Shown here piece after piece: positions 51,129 to 61,980 of a stretch of 64,000 nt of DNA (position 1 is the first letter of the stretch; every line of letters starts with the position of its first letter). The notes under the pieces are model-generated. The model saw only the letters and a program-made list of their open reading frames with translations. It was not told the DNA's origin and did not search any database. Origin of the DNA: Mesostigma viride (taxonomy: Eukaryota > Streptophyta > Mesostigmatophyceae > Mesostigmatales > Mesostigmataceae); the NCBI GenBank assembly GCA_009746045.1, contig RPFO01000106.1, positions 2,324,211 through 2,388,210 on the forward strand, read 5' to 3'. The translations under genes were made by a program, and so were the position numbers.

Positions 51129-53440
51129 CTAGTGGCCATCCGTCTGGTAAGTGCCACGAGAGGCCAGCAGGACCTCCAGGTAGGCCTGGTAGTGAGCCAC
51201 ATCCTCAACATTGTCATGCCTATCTACAGTGAGGAAAACATCGGCCCACACGCCGTCAGGAAAGAGGCCCAGGAAGGCCCAGTAATACCTATGCTGCGTG
51301 AGGACGACCTGGCCACGGGCCCAGTCCAGAAAGCCACAGGCAAAGAGGCGAAGGAAAGGCTCTACCGCGATCAGGCAAAGGGCCCGCAGGAGGAGGCAAT
51401 GATACCGAATCCGAGGGCGCAGACCCGTCGGGAAGAACAGGTCCACCAGGGGCTCCACGTTGGACGGCCACAACCGGATGTGCCGAATCTCGCGGGAGCG
51501 CCACCGACGAACACACTGTCGCGACCCGAATGTCTCTAGGTAGTCGCTGGCACGAGGAGGAGGGTGACCGCGGGAGTCTAGACCCTGGCCCGGGATAGGC
51601 ACCGGGCGGCGGGCATCCCACTCAAGGATGGGCTGGAGGACCGTAGTGTACGCCGCACCCGGCACCGCAGGAAACTCTACTGTAAGGGCATCCGAAGCCA
51701 TAATGCCCAGAGGGGGAGGGTAAGCCCACTGAAACCCACCGTAGGTGTCCAAGTCGTTGTGGCGCCTCGCCCAGCGATACAGGACGCGCCGGACCAGGAT
51801 CTCACCCTCGAACACCGGATCAGCTAAAATAACCATGTCGAACGGAGGCCGATCAGTCTCAATGGGTAGGCCACGATCCCGGGGCGCCCGACACACCTGG
51901 GAGAACCCATAGGACATGGGAGAGATGGCAAGCTCAGCAGAGGCGCGCGGCAGGTCACACTGTCGGCAGGCGAGTGCGGACATACCATACCCCGGAATGG
52001 GCGCGTCACGCGACTCCGGCGTCGCGTGCACCACAGAAGGAGCCCTGTCCCGATCACCCTGGGACAACTCCCTGAGGGAATCGGCAGCGCGGGTGGCGCG
52101 AGGATCCTGACCGGTGGACCGAACAACCGCGGCCAACGACCGCGAGGCCGAAGGAGGAGGGACCGGAGCAGGGGCTGACGCAGGGGCAGGAGCCGACACC
52201 GACGCAGGGGGCACTGGTAAAACAGGAGGTCGCGCCGGACCTGAAGCCAGAGAGGGCCGTGACGGACCCACCAACGACGCAGGCGCGCCGGTCTCCGTTG
52301 CCGGTGCACCCTCAGGCCACATGTTGAAAATGGGGCCCGTAGGGACAGGCAGTCCTGCATAAGATTGACTACCATCCAGGCCCCAGTCAGGAACCGGAAT
52401 CCTCTGCGGAGGACCACCCTCCCAAAGTCTGGGAAGGCCGCTAGTATCGCCAAAGAAACCCCGCGACGTCTGCGCCTGAGCGGGAGGAGGCTCGGAAGCA
52501 GCGACGGAGGGCGAGCTAACAGGGGCAGGAGACTCCCGCGTAGGCGCAGGTAGAGCGGTGACAGGCGCAGAGGCAGCAGGAGTCGCAGGAGCCGCCGGAA
52601 CCACAGCGACCGCGGGCGCAGGCGGGGGCGCGGGCGAAGCCGTAGTCGCCGGGGCGACAGAAGGGGTAGGGGGCGCGGATCCAGCCGGCGTGGCCGGGAC
52701 CTGCGCCTGGGCCGCAAGGAAGGCCCCAAACGCCGTGGTCAAAGACTGGATCTGAGCCTGCATAGCCGAGACCGTCGCCGAAAGAGGATCAGGCAAACCC
52801 GAAGGGGTAGGCTCCACTGCGACATCCCGGGTCGACCGAGGGGACGACGGGACCGGAGAGGGAGGGACAGACACCGAGGAGGCGGACGCAGCGCTCGAGG
52901 CAGAATAATCTGGAGTATAATGTACCTCGCTGGGGCGCCCGAAGGGGTAGGACCACTAACCGCTAGTCCCGCCGACTGATCAGCTATCTCCATGAACTCT
53001 ACGGCCCGTAAAAGGTCGCAGGGGTTCTCGTCTACCTCAGCATCACCCTCAGCTGGAAGCCACGGGAACACCTCCCGTAGGCAGGTACGGCCCACAGGAG
53101 TGGAGAGGTAGGAGAACACACGGCAACACCGGAGAACCGCATCTATCTGCCCCAAGGCGGGACAGCTGGAACCACACCCCAACAAACAGTGTCCGGCATC
53201 ATCGAAACCGTGCAGGACAAGCTGGTGCGGCTCATCAGGGGAAGGACCATACCACGTGACCCCGAAGAGGGCCGCCCTGACTAAGCTCGCATGTTGGGCC
53301 TGAAGGGCCGGCTGCACAACGCCACCCCGGTAACATGATCGCGACACCCAACGGCCCGGAAGGGCCTCGAAATACAGCTCAGGGTCCGGTAGGGGCAGGG
53401 ACGGCAGCGGGCTCTCAGCCGGAGGGGTAGGCTCTGTCAT
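51129..53440 (-). pseudogene. chromovirus-2 ORF3, unknown, one frameshift
   Basis: Same gene as 46967-49278. Here the C-run is intact but a T is missing about 15 bp later (coding-strand CCAGCGAGG instead of CCAGCTGAGG, near 52940). Each copy is broken by a different single-base loss, so the ancestral frame of about 770 codons is well supported. In the long second frame, products differ by only a few residues between copies. Confidence 0.65.
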
Positions 53441-53516
53441 GACGGCTGCGGAGGGGAGGGGACAACCAACCACCCGTCGACAGCAGACATAACATAAGAG
53501 AGGAGAAGGCCTACGA

Positions 53517-55043
53517 CTAGAGCTTGTGCAGGGTTTTATATTCCTGCAGCAGGCGACTACACCCATCTAGCTCACTCTCCGTATACCAAACCTTATCTAC
53601 TTCACTACGAGCATACATCCACTTCACTTTATACTGACGCTGGGTACCGCGGCCCTTTTTGATATCTCGATGGGCCACGATGCTTTCTACTTCGTCTTCT
53701 ACTTCCCCAGTGTCAGGATTATGCTCTAAAGGGGCAGGCGCTAACTCCCTGCCAGCGAACGTACTAGGGTGGTACAGTTTAAGCTGGCTCCTATGGAAGG
53801 TGTTTGAATGCGTTTGCCAAGAGGTAGGGATATCGACCTTATACAAGAAATTTCCTACCCTAGACAACACATGGAAGGGTCCTAAGAAGGCAGGCCTAAG
53901 TTTGACCTTCAGTTCTGCTTCAAACTTATGAGCAAAACGGCCAACACGGGGGCCTTCTACTAATACTAGATCTCCTACTTCTATCTCAGGTGCTCGTCTA
54001 TCTAAGGAGGCACGCAACCTAGCAAGGTACTTAGCCTGAGCTTTTTGATACCCTGAGATCGCGTGGTCATGAGCAGTTTTCATTCTATCTAGTAAGGACT
54101 GTACACCTTCTACAGTATCTCGGGACACATCATCCTTGTCCCGTAGAGGACTAGCTAAGAGAGAGGTAGGGGTAAGGGGCTGTCTCCCAGTATCTAAGAA
54201 GAAGGGCGTATATCCATGCGCAGCTTGGGGACAATTGTTGAGGGAGAACTCTACCAAACATAAATAATCCTCCCAATCACTACCCGAGCCATTAACATAG
54301 TGCCTAAGCGCTTCTTCTACTACTCTATTAAGACGCTCTACTAAATGAGAGGAGGAGGAGTGGTAGGCAGTACCGTAGGTAACCTTGGTACCGATGGCAG
54401 CGAAAAACTGCTGCCAAAAATCTGAGGTAAATAATTTATCCTTATCACTAATAAACTGCCTACTCAATCCATGATATCTATATACATTATTGAGGTATAG
54501 GCGTGCGCAATCACGTGCGGTGAGTTCTAAAGGACACGGCACAAGATGGCACATACGAGTAAAACGATCTATGAACACAAGGATTTGGGCATTGCCCCTA
54601 TCATTCTTTCTAAAAGGTCCTACAAAATCCATCATGATAGAATCCCAAGGCATGATAGGGTCAGGCAAGGTCCTAGGTTCTGCTATCTGTCCTACATTAT
54701 TGGGTTTCATTTCCTGGCAAGATTGACAAGTTCTAACATACTCATCCACATCCTTATAAAGGGAAGGCCAGTAATAAGAGCGGGCTACTAGGTCCCGTAC
54801 CCGTTTACCACCCTGGTGAGCAGCTAAGTCATGCAACTCAAAGAGCAAGGAGGAGCGACAGATAGGAGGGACATACAGGCGCCATTGAGGGGGAGAATCT
54901 GCTATCTGCACATATAAAAACCCACCTACAAATTTACAAGGGTGCTTGCCTAATTGTTGGGGATGTGCAGCAATGGCAGCTAATGCTTCCGGCTCAGTGG
55001 CCGTAAATCTACTAATAAGGCGTTCAAGATCAGAGGTAGGCAT
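53517..55043 (-). CDS. pol: chromovirus-2 integrase and chromodomain
   Basis: 508 codons. HHCC zinc domain (HDLAAHQGG...CQSCQ, about residues 73-112), core with MDFVGPF, ISDKDKLF and HLVERLNR, a GPY-type region (RVGRFAHKFEAELKVKLRPAFLGPFHVLSRVGNFLYKVDIP) and a C-terminal chromodomain. The frame is open upstream to about 55120 but does not join the RT/RNase H frame ending at 55153; a G-run (GGGGGGGAGGGG, 55186-55199) lies where the frames part. Confidence 0.88.
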   Translation of the reverse strand: MPTSDLERLISRFTATEPEALAAIAAHPQQLGKHPCKFVGGFLYVQIADSPPQWRLYVPPICRSSLLFELHDLAAHQGGKRVRDLVARSYYWPSLYKDVDEYVRTCQSCQEMKPNNVGQIAEPRTLPDPIMPWDSIMMDFVGPFRKNDRGNAQILVFIDRFTRMCHLVPCPLELTARDCARLYLNNVYRYHGLSRQFISDKDKLFTSDFWQQFFAAIGTKVTYGTAYHSSSSHLVERLNRVVEEALRHYVNGSGSDWEDYLCLVEFSLNNCPQAAHGYTPFFLDTGRQPLTPTSLLASPLRDKDDVSRDTVEGVQSLLDRMKTAHDHAISGYQKAQAKYLARLRASLDRRAPEIEVGDLVLVEGPRVGRFAHKFEAELKVKLRPAFLGPFHVLSRVGNFLYKVDIPTSWQTHSNTFHRSQLKLYHPSTFAGRELAPAPLEHNPDTGEVEDEVESIVAHRDIKKGRGTQRQYKVKWMYARSEVDKVWYTESELDGCSRLLQEYKTLHKL

Positions 55044-55152
55044 CGCTACAGAAGTATCCAGAACAGGTTTAAAGAGATCTCCTACCGCCTTGCCGAAGAG
55101 AAGGGGAGGTCCTAGGGGACTACGTTTTCATAAGACTTTCCTGACCTAGTCG

Positions 55153-57650
55153 CTATATGGCTAAGCGGTATAGAAATTTTATTTTTCCCCTCCCCCCCAC
55201 CGAGGCCACAGGAAGGGCCTCACACGGGAGAGAGAGTCCTACGTGAGAAAGGAGATCAGGCATGCGAACAGCTGTATGAAAGAGGTAGGCATAGGAATCA
55301 TCATCAGGTAGTTCACCATAAGGGGTTACACCCATAGTAGTAGGAACTAGAGTAATATTGAGAACATCAAGGTCCTCGAAGAAGGAATAGTCTGCACGAC
55401 GAGAGAGTGCATCTGGTACTATGTTATCTACACCCTTGACATACTGAAGTTTAAAAGGGGAAAACTGTGCTAAAAATTCCATCCAGCGCGCTTGCCGAGG
55501 GGTAAGGTTGGGTTGGGAGAGAAGATGGGTAAGGGGACGATGATCCGTTTGGATAACTAACCTATAAGGATCTAGCTCACAGGGTTCATTCAGGCAGACA
55601 TCAAATTGAGCACCTTTAAGGAAGTGCTGCCACGCGTGGCAACAATACACCACCGCTAAGAGTTCCTGCTGGTGGACGGGATAGTTACGCTCCGCAGGGA
55701 GCATTGTCCTAGAGATATATTCAATTGGCTGTAAGCCCTGACCCTGATCCTGGAGAAGGACACCACCTATAGCTACTTTACTAGCATCTGTAGCCACAAC
55801 AAAGGGTTTAGTAGTATCCGGTAGGATGAGTACAGGAGGGGAAAGGAGTAGGGATTTTAGGCACTGAAAAGCAGACTGACACTCACTACTCCAAACAAAG
55901 GGGATATCCTTCTTTAATAAATGATTAATAGGGGCTGCTATAGTGGCGAAACGCGGGATAAAACGCCTATAGTAAGAAGCAATTCCTAGGAAACTACGTA
56001 CACCTTTAACGTCGGTAGGAGTAGGCCATTCCTGAATTGACTTAGTTTTATCCGGGTCGGTAGCGACCCCGGCATCTGACAGAACGTGCCCTAAAAATGG
56101 GACACTCCTACCCGAACGCACTTTAGCACGGCGCGCCCACAAAGAATTTTCAGCCATTATTTCTAATACTTTCTTTAAATCACGTAGGTGCGTTTCAAAA
56201 TCAGGAGAGTAAATAAGAATATCATCTAAGTAAGCTTGAGCACAAGAACGGTCATGCTCAGATAAAGAAACAGAGGAGAAGGAGGGATCCTTTAGATCAG
56301 AGGACACCTGAGGAAGATGAGAATTTCCCATAACAGGTCTAAGCACTTCATTCATTAACATTTGAAAAGAGGCAGGCGAGTTACAGAGTCCCATAGCCGC
56401 TACTCTAAACTGGTAATGACCAAAAGGGGTAGCAAAGGCGGTTTTATGGCAATCCTCAGGAGCTATCCGCAACTGCCAAAAACCATCCGCACAATCCAGT
56501 ACTGTGAAACAAGTGGAACCTTTAACCTTATTAAATATATCGTCAATACGAGGTAGAGGGTATTTAGATTTCACAGTAATATCATTCAACTTCCTATAAT
56601 CAGTAACTAGGCGAAACTTGCCATTTGGCTTAGGAACTAACAGGACACCAGCTGAGTAGGGGGAGTTACTAGGCTCTATCAATCCTGCTTCTAATAATGA
56701 CACTAAAATCTGTTTTAGTTCCTTTAACTCGGTAGGGCCCATTCTATACATCGGAGAGTGCGTAGGAACTGCACCGTCCTTGATAACTACACGGTGTAAA
56801 ACAGAACGAGGAGGAGGATAAGAAGGAGTCTTTTCTTCAAATACTTTTGAGGAATCTATCACAGCCATGTATCTTACTATTTCATTTTCAGTAAATCCTA
56901 CTCCTATTGTATCCACTGTATTTACATCTATATCCACACTATTGTTAGTGATAGGTATCTGTTGTACTTCTAACTGAAGGAACATACATAATAGGTATCC
57001 ATTTTGCTTTAATTCAGAACGTAATTCGTCATTTGACATTATTACTTCAGGTATAGGTCTTACAGGAGGATCAACAGGTGTAGGAGGAGTAATATCTACC
57101 AAGGATAAATTTTCCAATCTATAATGACGTTCAGGTACCCAGTAAGAGCTATCTGGAAACCAAATGACCATGGTATCATAATTAATAGTAATCTTATTAT
57201 CCTGGTGCCAATCTAATCCTAGTAATACATCAGCGGTAGTGATAGGGCCTATAGTGGCCGTCAGGTTGACAGTACGTCCTTGTATAACCATGGGAAGGGA
57301 CACCGTACCCGGGGAATGACTGGTGCGACCATCAGCATAATGAACAGTAACGGGTTTGGTGTGAGGGGTAGGGACTAGTCCTAAACGTCTAACTAGGGCC
57401 TCGCTCACAAAGGAGCTAGCCGCACCGCTATCTACCAACACAGAGACATTCAAGAGTTCATCAGCATGCAAGAAGGGGTCTACAACAGTGTGAGGGACGG
57501 TTAAACCACCATTCAAGAACATAAGAGGACGCACACGTAGTGGTAGGGATGATTCAGCTCCTACAGAGGTTATAAAAACAGGCAAGCAAAAATTAATATC
57601 TGGGGTACTATCTAAGGACCTGTCCAGGTTACCCCCGGCTGACAGGCCTA
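55153..57650 (-). CDS. pol: chromovirus-2 protease, reverse transcriptase, RNase H
   Basis: Protease with VLVDSGAASSFV and DVLLGLDWH; RT with LVPKPNGKFRLVTDYRKLN, VLDCADGFWQ, GLCNSPASFQ and AYLDDILIYS; RNase H with VATDASKVAIGGVL, HQQELLAVVY and QTDHRPL; connection to the integrase cut by a frameshift. The usual start marked at 57585 is a TTG. The frame is open further upstream into the gag end, where a -1 shift on G GGG GGG (57663-57669) would fuse Gag and Pol. Between QMLMNEVLRPVMG and CAQAYLDD lies an insertion of about 25 residues (SSDLKDPSFSSVSLSEHDRS) unusual for this RT segment. Confidence 0.88.
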
Positions 57651-59384
57651 CTGTTCCCCCTCCCCCCCCAAATCCATAGGAACGAACCCCGAAGAAGACC
57701 CTGGCGGAAAAGCCACTGCTGGAGGGTCACGAGGGATTGAAGAGGGTGCGGGAGCCTGATTATCATAGGGGAACCCTGGGGATCCTGTCTGCACAGCATT
57801 CAGCCTACTAGGGGTAGCTGAAGGAATGCGTCCTGAAGTGGGACGAATAGGAGCACGCTGAGGGGTACGAGGAGGGCGAGCGTCGGGATGAGGGGGAGCA
57901 CCCGAAAGGAACTTGGGGCACTCACGTTTAAGATGACCTACTTCCTTACAATGATAGCAGGTAATATGAGAGACATCCAGAGCTGAAAGGTCAGTCACAC
58001 AGATATCTAATTCTTCTACATAGGAGTTCTCCTCCTCAGGGGTAAGGATAATATTATTAATACGGGAACGGGTAGGAAGAGAAGGCGTGGAGAAGAAATC
58101 TGCTACACGTAAAAGATGCTGGCGCACATGCTTGAGGGGCAGGTCAGTAAAACGGTAGGCAGAGAACTGGCGTTTGACTTCACGCAATAGGGTCTACTGA
58201 GGCCCTGAAGGAAGCGGCACGCACTTCTGCACCCGACAGATCCCTAATTCGTACCATCTGAGCATCAAACTCTTTCATATATTCTTTGAAGGACTTGGTA
58301 CCCTGCTGCAAGGTGCCAAAGGATAATCTATCCTGCCAATCTGCATCGGAGGGACTAAATGGTTCTCTAAACGCTTGAACAATTCTGCTACAGAGTTTGG
58401 GTAGGCATGAGAGGCAAGAGACTCACACTGGATGAGGTTAGCAAGTTCAGGAGTAATGCAGGTAGTAAGATAATGAGGAACTAGTACAGCATCAGAGAGG
58501 CGCCACCTATTGTGGTTCTGCCAGGACTCTGTGTTCTGGGTGAGCAACATAATGAAGGTGAAAAACTGTTGAGGGGTAGACTTGACATCCAGCTTAGGAA
58601 GGTTGGCAAAGAGGGGAAGAGCAGGAGGCTTAGGGGGATTAGAAGAATCAGTTTTTCCCATAGGGCCACTATCTTCCACTGCTACATAAGCGGGATAGAA
58701 GGAAGGGATAGGAAAAGTCTTGGGTAGGGGTCTAGAGGGAGCCACCGTTTCCGGATGGTGCCCATAGGAGAAGGGGACAGTATATTGCTCACGAAGAGAG
58801 GAATAGGCAAAATGATCATAATTCCTATCATCTAGGGCATGGTACTGAAATCATTATTAACTTCTAAATCAGCCACACGGGTAGGAACCTGGGCAGCCTC
58901 ATAGGCCGTCTCAGGGTAGGACCAGGAAGCAGGTGGGAAAAAGGGACTGCACTAGGGCGCCCAGAAGGGCCGACAGGGGCCGAGGTACGACCCGTGTTAA
59001 TAGCAGGCATTGAAGGCACAGGGTGGGAAGGAGGCCTAGGAGCATTGTTAGTGTGTGAGGACCTGCTGGAGGGTGAGCCAAGGTTGCAGAAGGGGCAGGG
59101 GCCTGGTTCACAACGAAAGAAGGTTCCTCACTAAATCTGACTTGGGAAATACGTTGTTCATAGGTAGGTGGGGTAATTGAGGGACGACGGCGACCACCAG
59201 CAGCAGGAGAAGGCGGTGAGGTACGCAGATACCTTGAGGAGTGAGATGGTGTACCGTTTCCAAGGAGTCCCGTCGGTTACCACGAGTTGTTATTGTTAAT
59301 GTTATTAGTAGTAGTATTATTATTATTATTGGTAGTAGGAGTATTGGTAGGTATAGGCGACAGGTTACCACCCATTGGATCCAT
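57648..59384 (-). pseudogene. gag: chromovirus-2 gag, several frameshifts
   Basis: Starts at ATG 59384 (same MDPMGGN start as chromovirus-1) and ends in DLGGEGEQ at 57648. Frames change near 59235, 59300, 58930, 58850, 58345 and 58195 by comparison with chromovirus-1, mostly in short homopolymers. Capsid and CCHC knuckle segments are still recognisable. Confidence 0.85.
57663..57669 (-). promoter_or_regulatory. Candidate -1 frameshift site, gag-pol of chromovirus-2
   Basis: The gag frame reads UUG GGG GGG GAG GGG GAA CAG UAG, so G GGG GGG stands in the correct phase for a -1 slip five codons before the gag stop. After the slip the frame (GGA GGG GGA ACA GUA GGC) runs without stops into the protease. 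Confidence 0.5.
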
Positions 59385-59508
59385 TTTTGTTTAAGTAAAT
59401 GATCAAAAATCTAACTGAAAGCAGCAAGGATAAAGGACAAGGCCTAATATAAGGCAAGGAAAGAAAAGGAAAAGATTTTAATGGTTTAACAGAAAGGAAC
59501 AATTTAAA

Positions 59509-59901
59509 TCAGTCCTTTTTAACAACAGTAATGGATAGGGAACCGAATTCCAAGGTGAGAGGAGTATCTAAGCTAGAAGAGGATGCAGCCCTCTTAGGGG
59601 GAGACGAAGGAGGGGTAGCAAAATCTAGAGCTTCTACAGGAGGGCGACCATGAGGAGTAGAACGTACGTGTAGGCCTAGATCTGATACGCTATGGTCTAT
59701 AAGGAATTGTTGAGCTTCCTCGAAGGTAACAAATTTCTTATACCTAATTACATTATATGTACGGTTTTGCACTATCTTCCTAGCATCTGACCAAGAGAGG
59801 AAAATGGCTGACCATTGAGGGGTAATAACCACGTAATACTTAGCTAAACTATTATCACTAGATGAATGGGAAGGCGCAGTAAAAACACGACGTTGACTCA
59901 T
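59509..59901 (-). CDS. RNase H1-type hybrid-binding domain protein (chromovirus-2)
   Basis: 130 residues, the same as 43303-43695. Its preservation in a copy whose gag is broken many times shows the frame is real; YYVV, IFLSW and KFVTFEEAQQFL mark the domain. Confidence 0.8.
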   Translation of the reverse strand: MSQRRVFTAPSHSSSDNSLAKYYVVITPQWSAIFLSWSDARKIVQNRTYNVIRYKKFVTFEEAQQFLIDHSVSDLGLHVRSTPHGRPPVEALDFATPPSSPPKRAASSSSLDTPLTLEFGSLSITVVKKD

Positions 59902-60228
59902 GATAACTCACCTGGCGTGTCTTGTGATGTCAAGCTAGACGAGGTAGGGGTAGGCGACTTAGCTTGACGATCTGGATCACCGAAAGAAGAAGGAGGGCGG
60001 GAGTTTCCAGCTCTCGTCCTAAGTCAGCGGCCGGATATCCCAGCGCTCGTCCTAACACAGCGCCCCGTAACTCTGCGGGTGCGGCCGTCTAATAAAGCAG
60101 CAGCACAAGGAAAAAGGTGTAGGTACGGCGACGCTAATCGTCTCCGAACAGTAATACTCCCCGATCTAAGGCAGGAAACAACCGTAAGCAGGAAAACAAG
60201 GCGAAGGACAGGCTAACTACGAAAGGAT

Positions 60229-60588
60229 TTATCCGCTGTGAGCAGGTCTAGCTTCTAGGTAAAGCGTGTCCCGAAACGGGCAGCACGACGCTCCTAGCTT
60301 GAAGGCGACCCGCCCATTACCTATCAAGGAAGTGTCGACTTCTTGTTCCTGGACGCGGAAGGGGTCTTGAAAAGGTGTATGTGGCAAGGGATAGTCGTCT
60401 CGTTCACTACCTACTGAAGTTCCTCCGGAACCATTGTTACGCCGCGGATATCTACCTCCACCTCTACCTCTAATGGGCCTGATACTACCTAAACTGGTCA
60501 GGCCTCCTCTACTTAACCCTCTGGCGAAAGACGAACGTGACGGAGCTGATCTCAATGCATTAACGTAAGTGTTGCTATAATACGCCAT
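60229..60588 (-). CDS. chromovirus-2 ORF starting inside the LTR
   Basis: Identical 119-codon frame to 42616-42975: MAYYSNTYV start in the LTR, RGG segment across the LTR end, stop in the leader. 59902-60228 is non-coding leader. Confidence 0.5.
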   Translation of the reverse strand: MAYYSNTYVNALRSAPSRSSFARGLSRGGLTSLGSIRPIRGRGGGRYPRRNNGSGGTSVGSERDDYPLPHTPFQDPFRVQEQEVDTSLIGNGRVAFKLGASCCPFRDTLYLEARPAHSG

Positions 60589-61005
60589 ACAACCATTTAC
60601 AAAACCCGTTTACTCCAGGAATAGAGGAAGGAAACACAACTACACTGCCGTGACCCAAGCCTAAATGTGTCAATTCACTTAACACACGCCGAGTGACCAC
60701 ACAAGGAGTGGAACGTGCATAAATGGTCACCAACGGTCCAACAGGCTCGGGCCGACCTGGCCCTCGCCTGCAGAACCACAGAAACACAGGCAGGTGCACA
60801 GATGCACGCCGGTCCACTACATTCTACAAAAGGATAAGGACCACTAATATAGTACGCGGCGCGGCGCCCAAAGGCACCCAATATACCACAGTACTGTTAC
60901 GGGGACAATCATGTCCAGACTAGAACTGCACGTAACCTAGGAACAACCGAGGCCAAGGACCTAATTTACGTCCGTAACTACAACGAATTGTTACGCGACG
61001 TAACA
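60435..61005 (-). repeat. chromovirus-2 5' LTR
   Basis: 571 bp. Differs from the 3' LTR by about two changes (one base missing in CATTTACAAAACC, one A/C substitution in CAATTCACTTAAC). The primer-binding TGG (complement of 60431-60433) follows. Confidence 0.93.
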
Positions 61006-61054
61006 ATCAGGCCCATTAGAGGTAGAGGTGGAGGTAGATATCCGCGGCGTAACA
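61006..61054 (+). repeat. chromovirus-1 3' LTR, last 49 bp
   Basis: ATCAGGCCCATTAGAGG...GGCGTAACA, the piece missing at 50179. The GGCGG target duplication follows at 61055-61059. Confidence 0.9.
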
Positions 61055-61980
61055 GGCGGGAAACTCACCAGGTTGCAGGAGAGCGATGTCCTCGAGGAGG
61101 CGACGCGCGACGAAGATGGCCATGACGGTGTTGCGCCCAGGACGGAAGCCCATTTGACTTTCCCCAAGGTGACAGTCGAGAGCAGAACGAAGGCGGTTGA
61201 GCCGGATCATGCGCATGAACAACTTGAGTGCGGCGCTAGCTGGATGCAGACTCCTCTGTAGTTGGCGGGGTCGTCAGGGGAACCTTTGTTTTTGTACAGC
61301 ATAATACGGTAGTTGTGCTGCCACTCAGGAATCGGCGGCGCGTCGGCAAGCAGGATCCGGTTGCAGACGTCAAGCAGGAACCCCGTGAGCGCCGTCAGCT
61401 TAATCACCGCCCACCGGGGCTGCCGGGGAGCTGGTCAGGTCCAACGGCGGCATAGTAGAAGCGGAGTTGCTTGGCGGCGGTGCTCAGCTCGAGCTCGGTG
61501 AACGGCGGGAGCTCGTTGGGGTTGGCCAGGGGTTCCGTCAGGGCTGGGTACGTGTAGTCCTGCTGAGCGGCGGGCGGCGTGGGCGGCGCAGGGACGTCCG
61601 CAGGCGCTACTGCCAGGCGTGCGGCCGCCAGAGGGCCAAGCGGGCAGCGGCGGAGGCGGCGGGGGGGCGCCGAGCAGCCGGGACTGGGAGGAATACCACT
61701 GGTCGAGCTGCTGCTGCGGTGAGCCAGAGAGCGTCCGCAGCGCCGGCTGCGCGCCGCCGGCGGGCCGTTGGGCGTGACGCAGGCGGGTCCAGGCGTACTT
61801 GCCGTGCTGGTCCTTGATCAGGTGGGCGAAGTACTCGCGGACATGATGTTCAAAGGTCCTCTTGCTCCTTGGTCGCCTGCCGGATGGCCGAGTGGTAATC
61901 GGCTTTGAGGCGGGCGTAGCGGGCGGGGTCGCTGTTGTCGCGCAGGGCTTGCCGGGCCTGGATTTGTGCGATAGAGGCAA
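61055..61980 (-). pseudogene. LINE ORF2, N-terminal part of RT
   Basis: Minus strand: a Pro/Arg-rich region with FAHLIKDQHGKYAWTRLRHAQ, then RT motifs IPEWQHNYRIMLYKNKGSPDDPANYRGVCI and LDCHLGESQMGFRPGRNTVMAIFVARRLLEDI, ending at FPA, where 42197 continues with ILIFVDFIKAFDS. At least two frameshifts (about 61215 and 61435). No apurinic endonuclease domain is visible upstream, so the element is probably 5'-truncated near 62000. Confidence 0.82.

Larger units (their letters stand above)
50181..61005 (-). mobile_element. chromovirus-2: full-length Ty3 chromovirus, minus strand
   Basis: 10.8 kb between LTRs 60435-61005 (5') and 50181-50752 (3'), inserted in the 3' LTR of chromovirus-1 in opposite orientation. 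Encodes all domains including protease, RT and RNase H. Nearly identical to chromovirus-1 outside the deletion, with isolated substitutions and single-base indels that break gag and pol. No clean 5-bp target duplication: the left flank ends GTAGTATT and the right flank begins ATCAGG. Confidence 0.92.
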
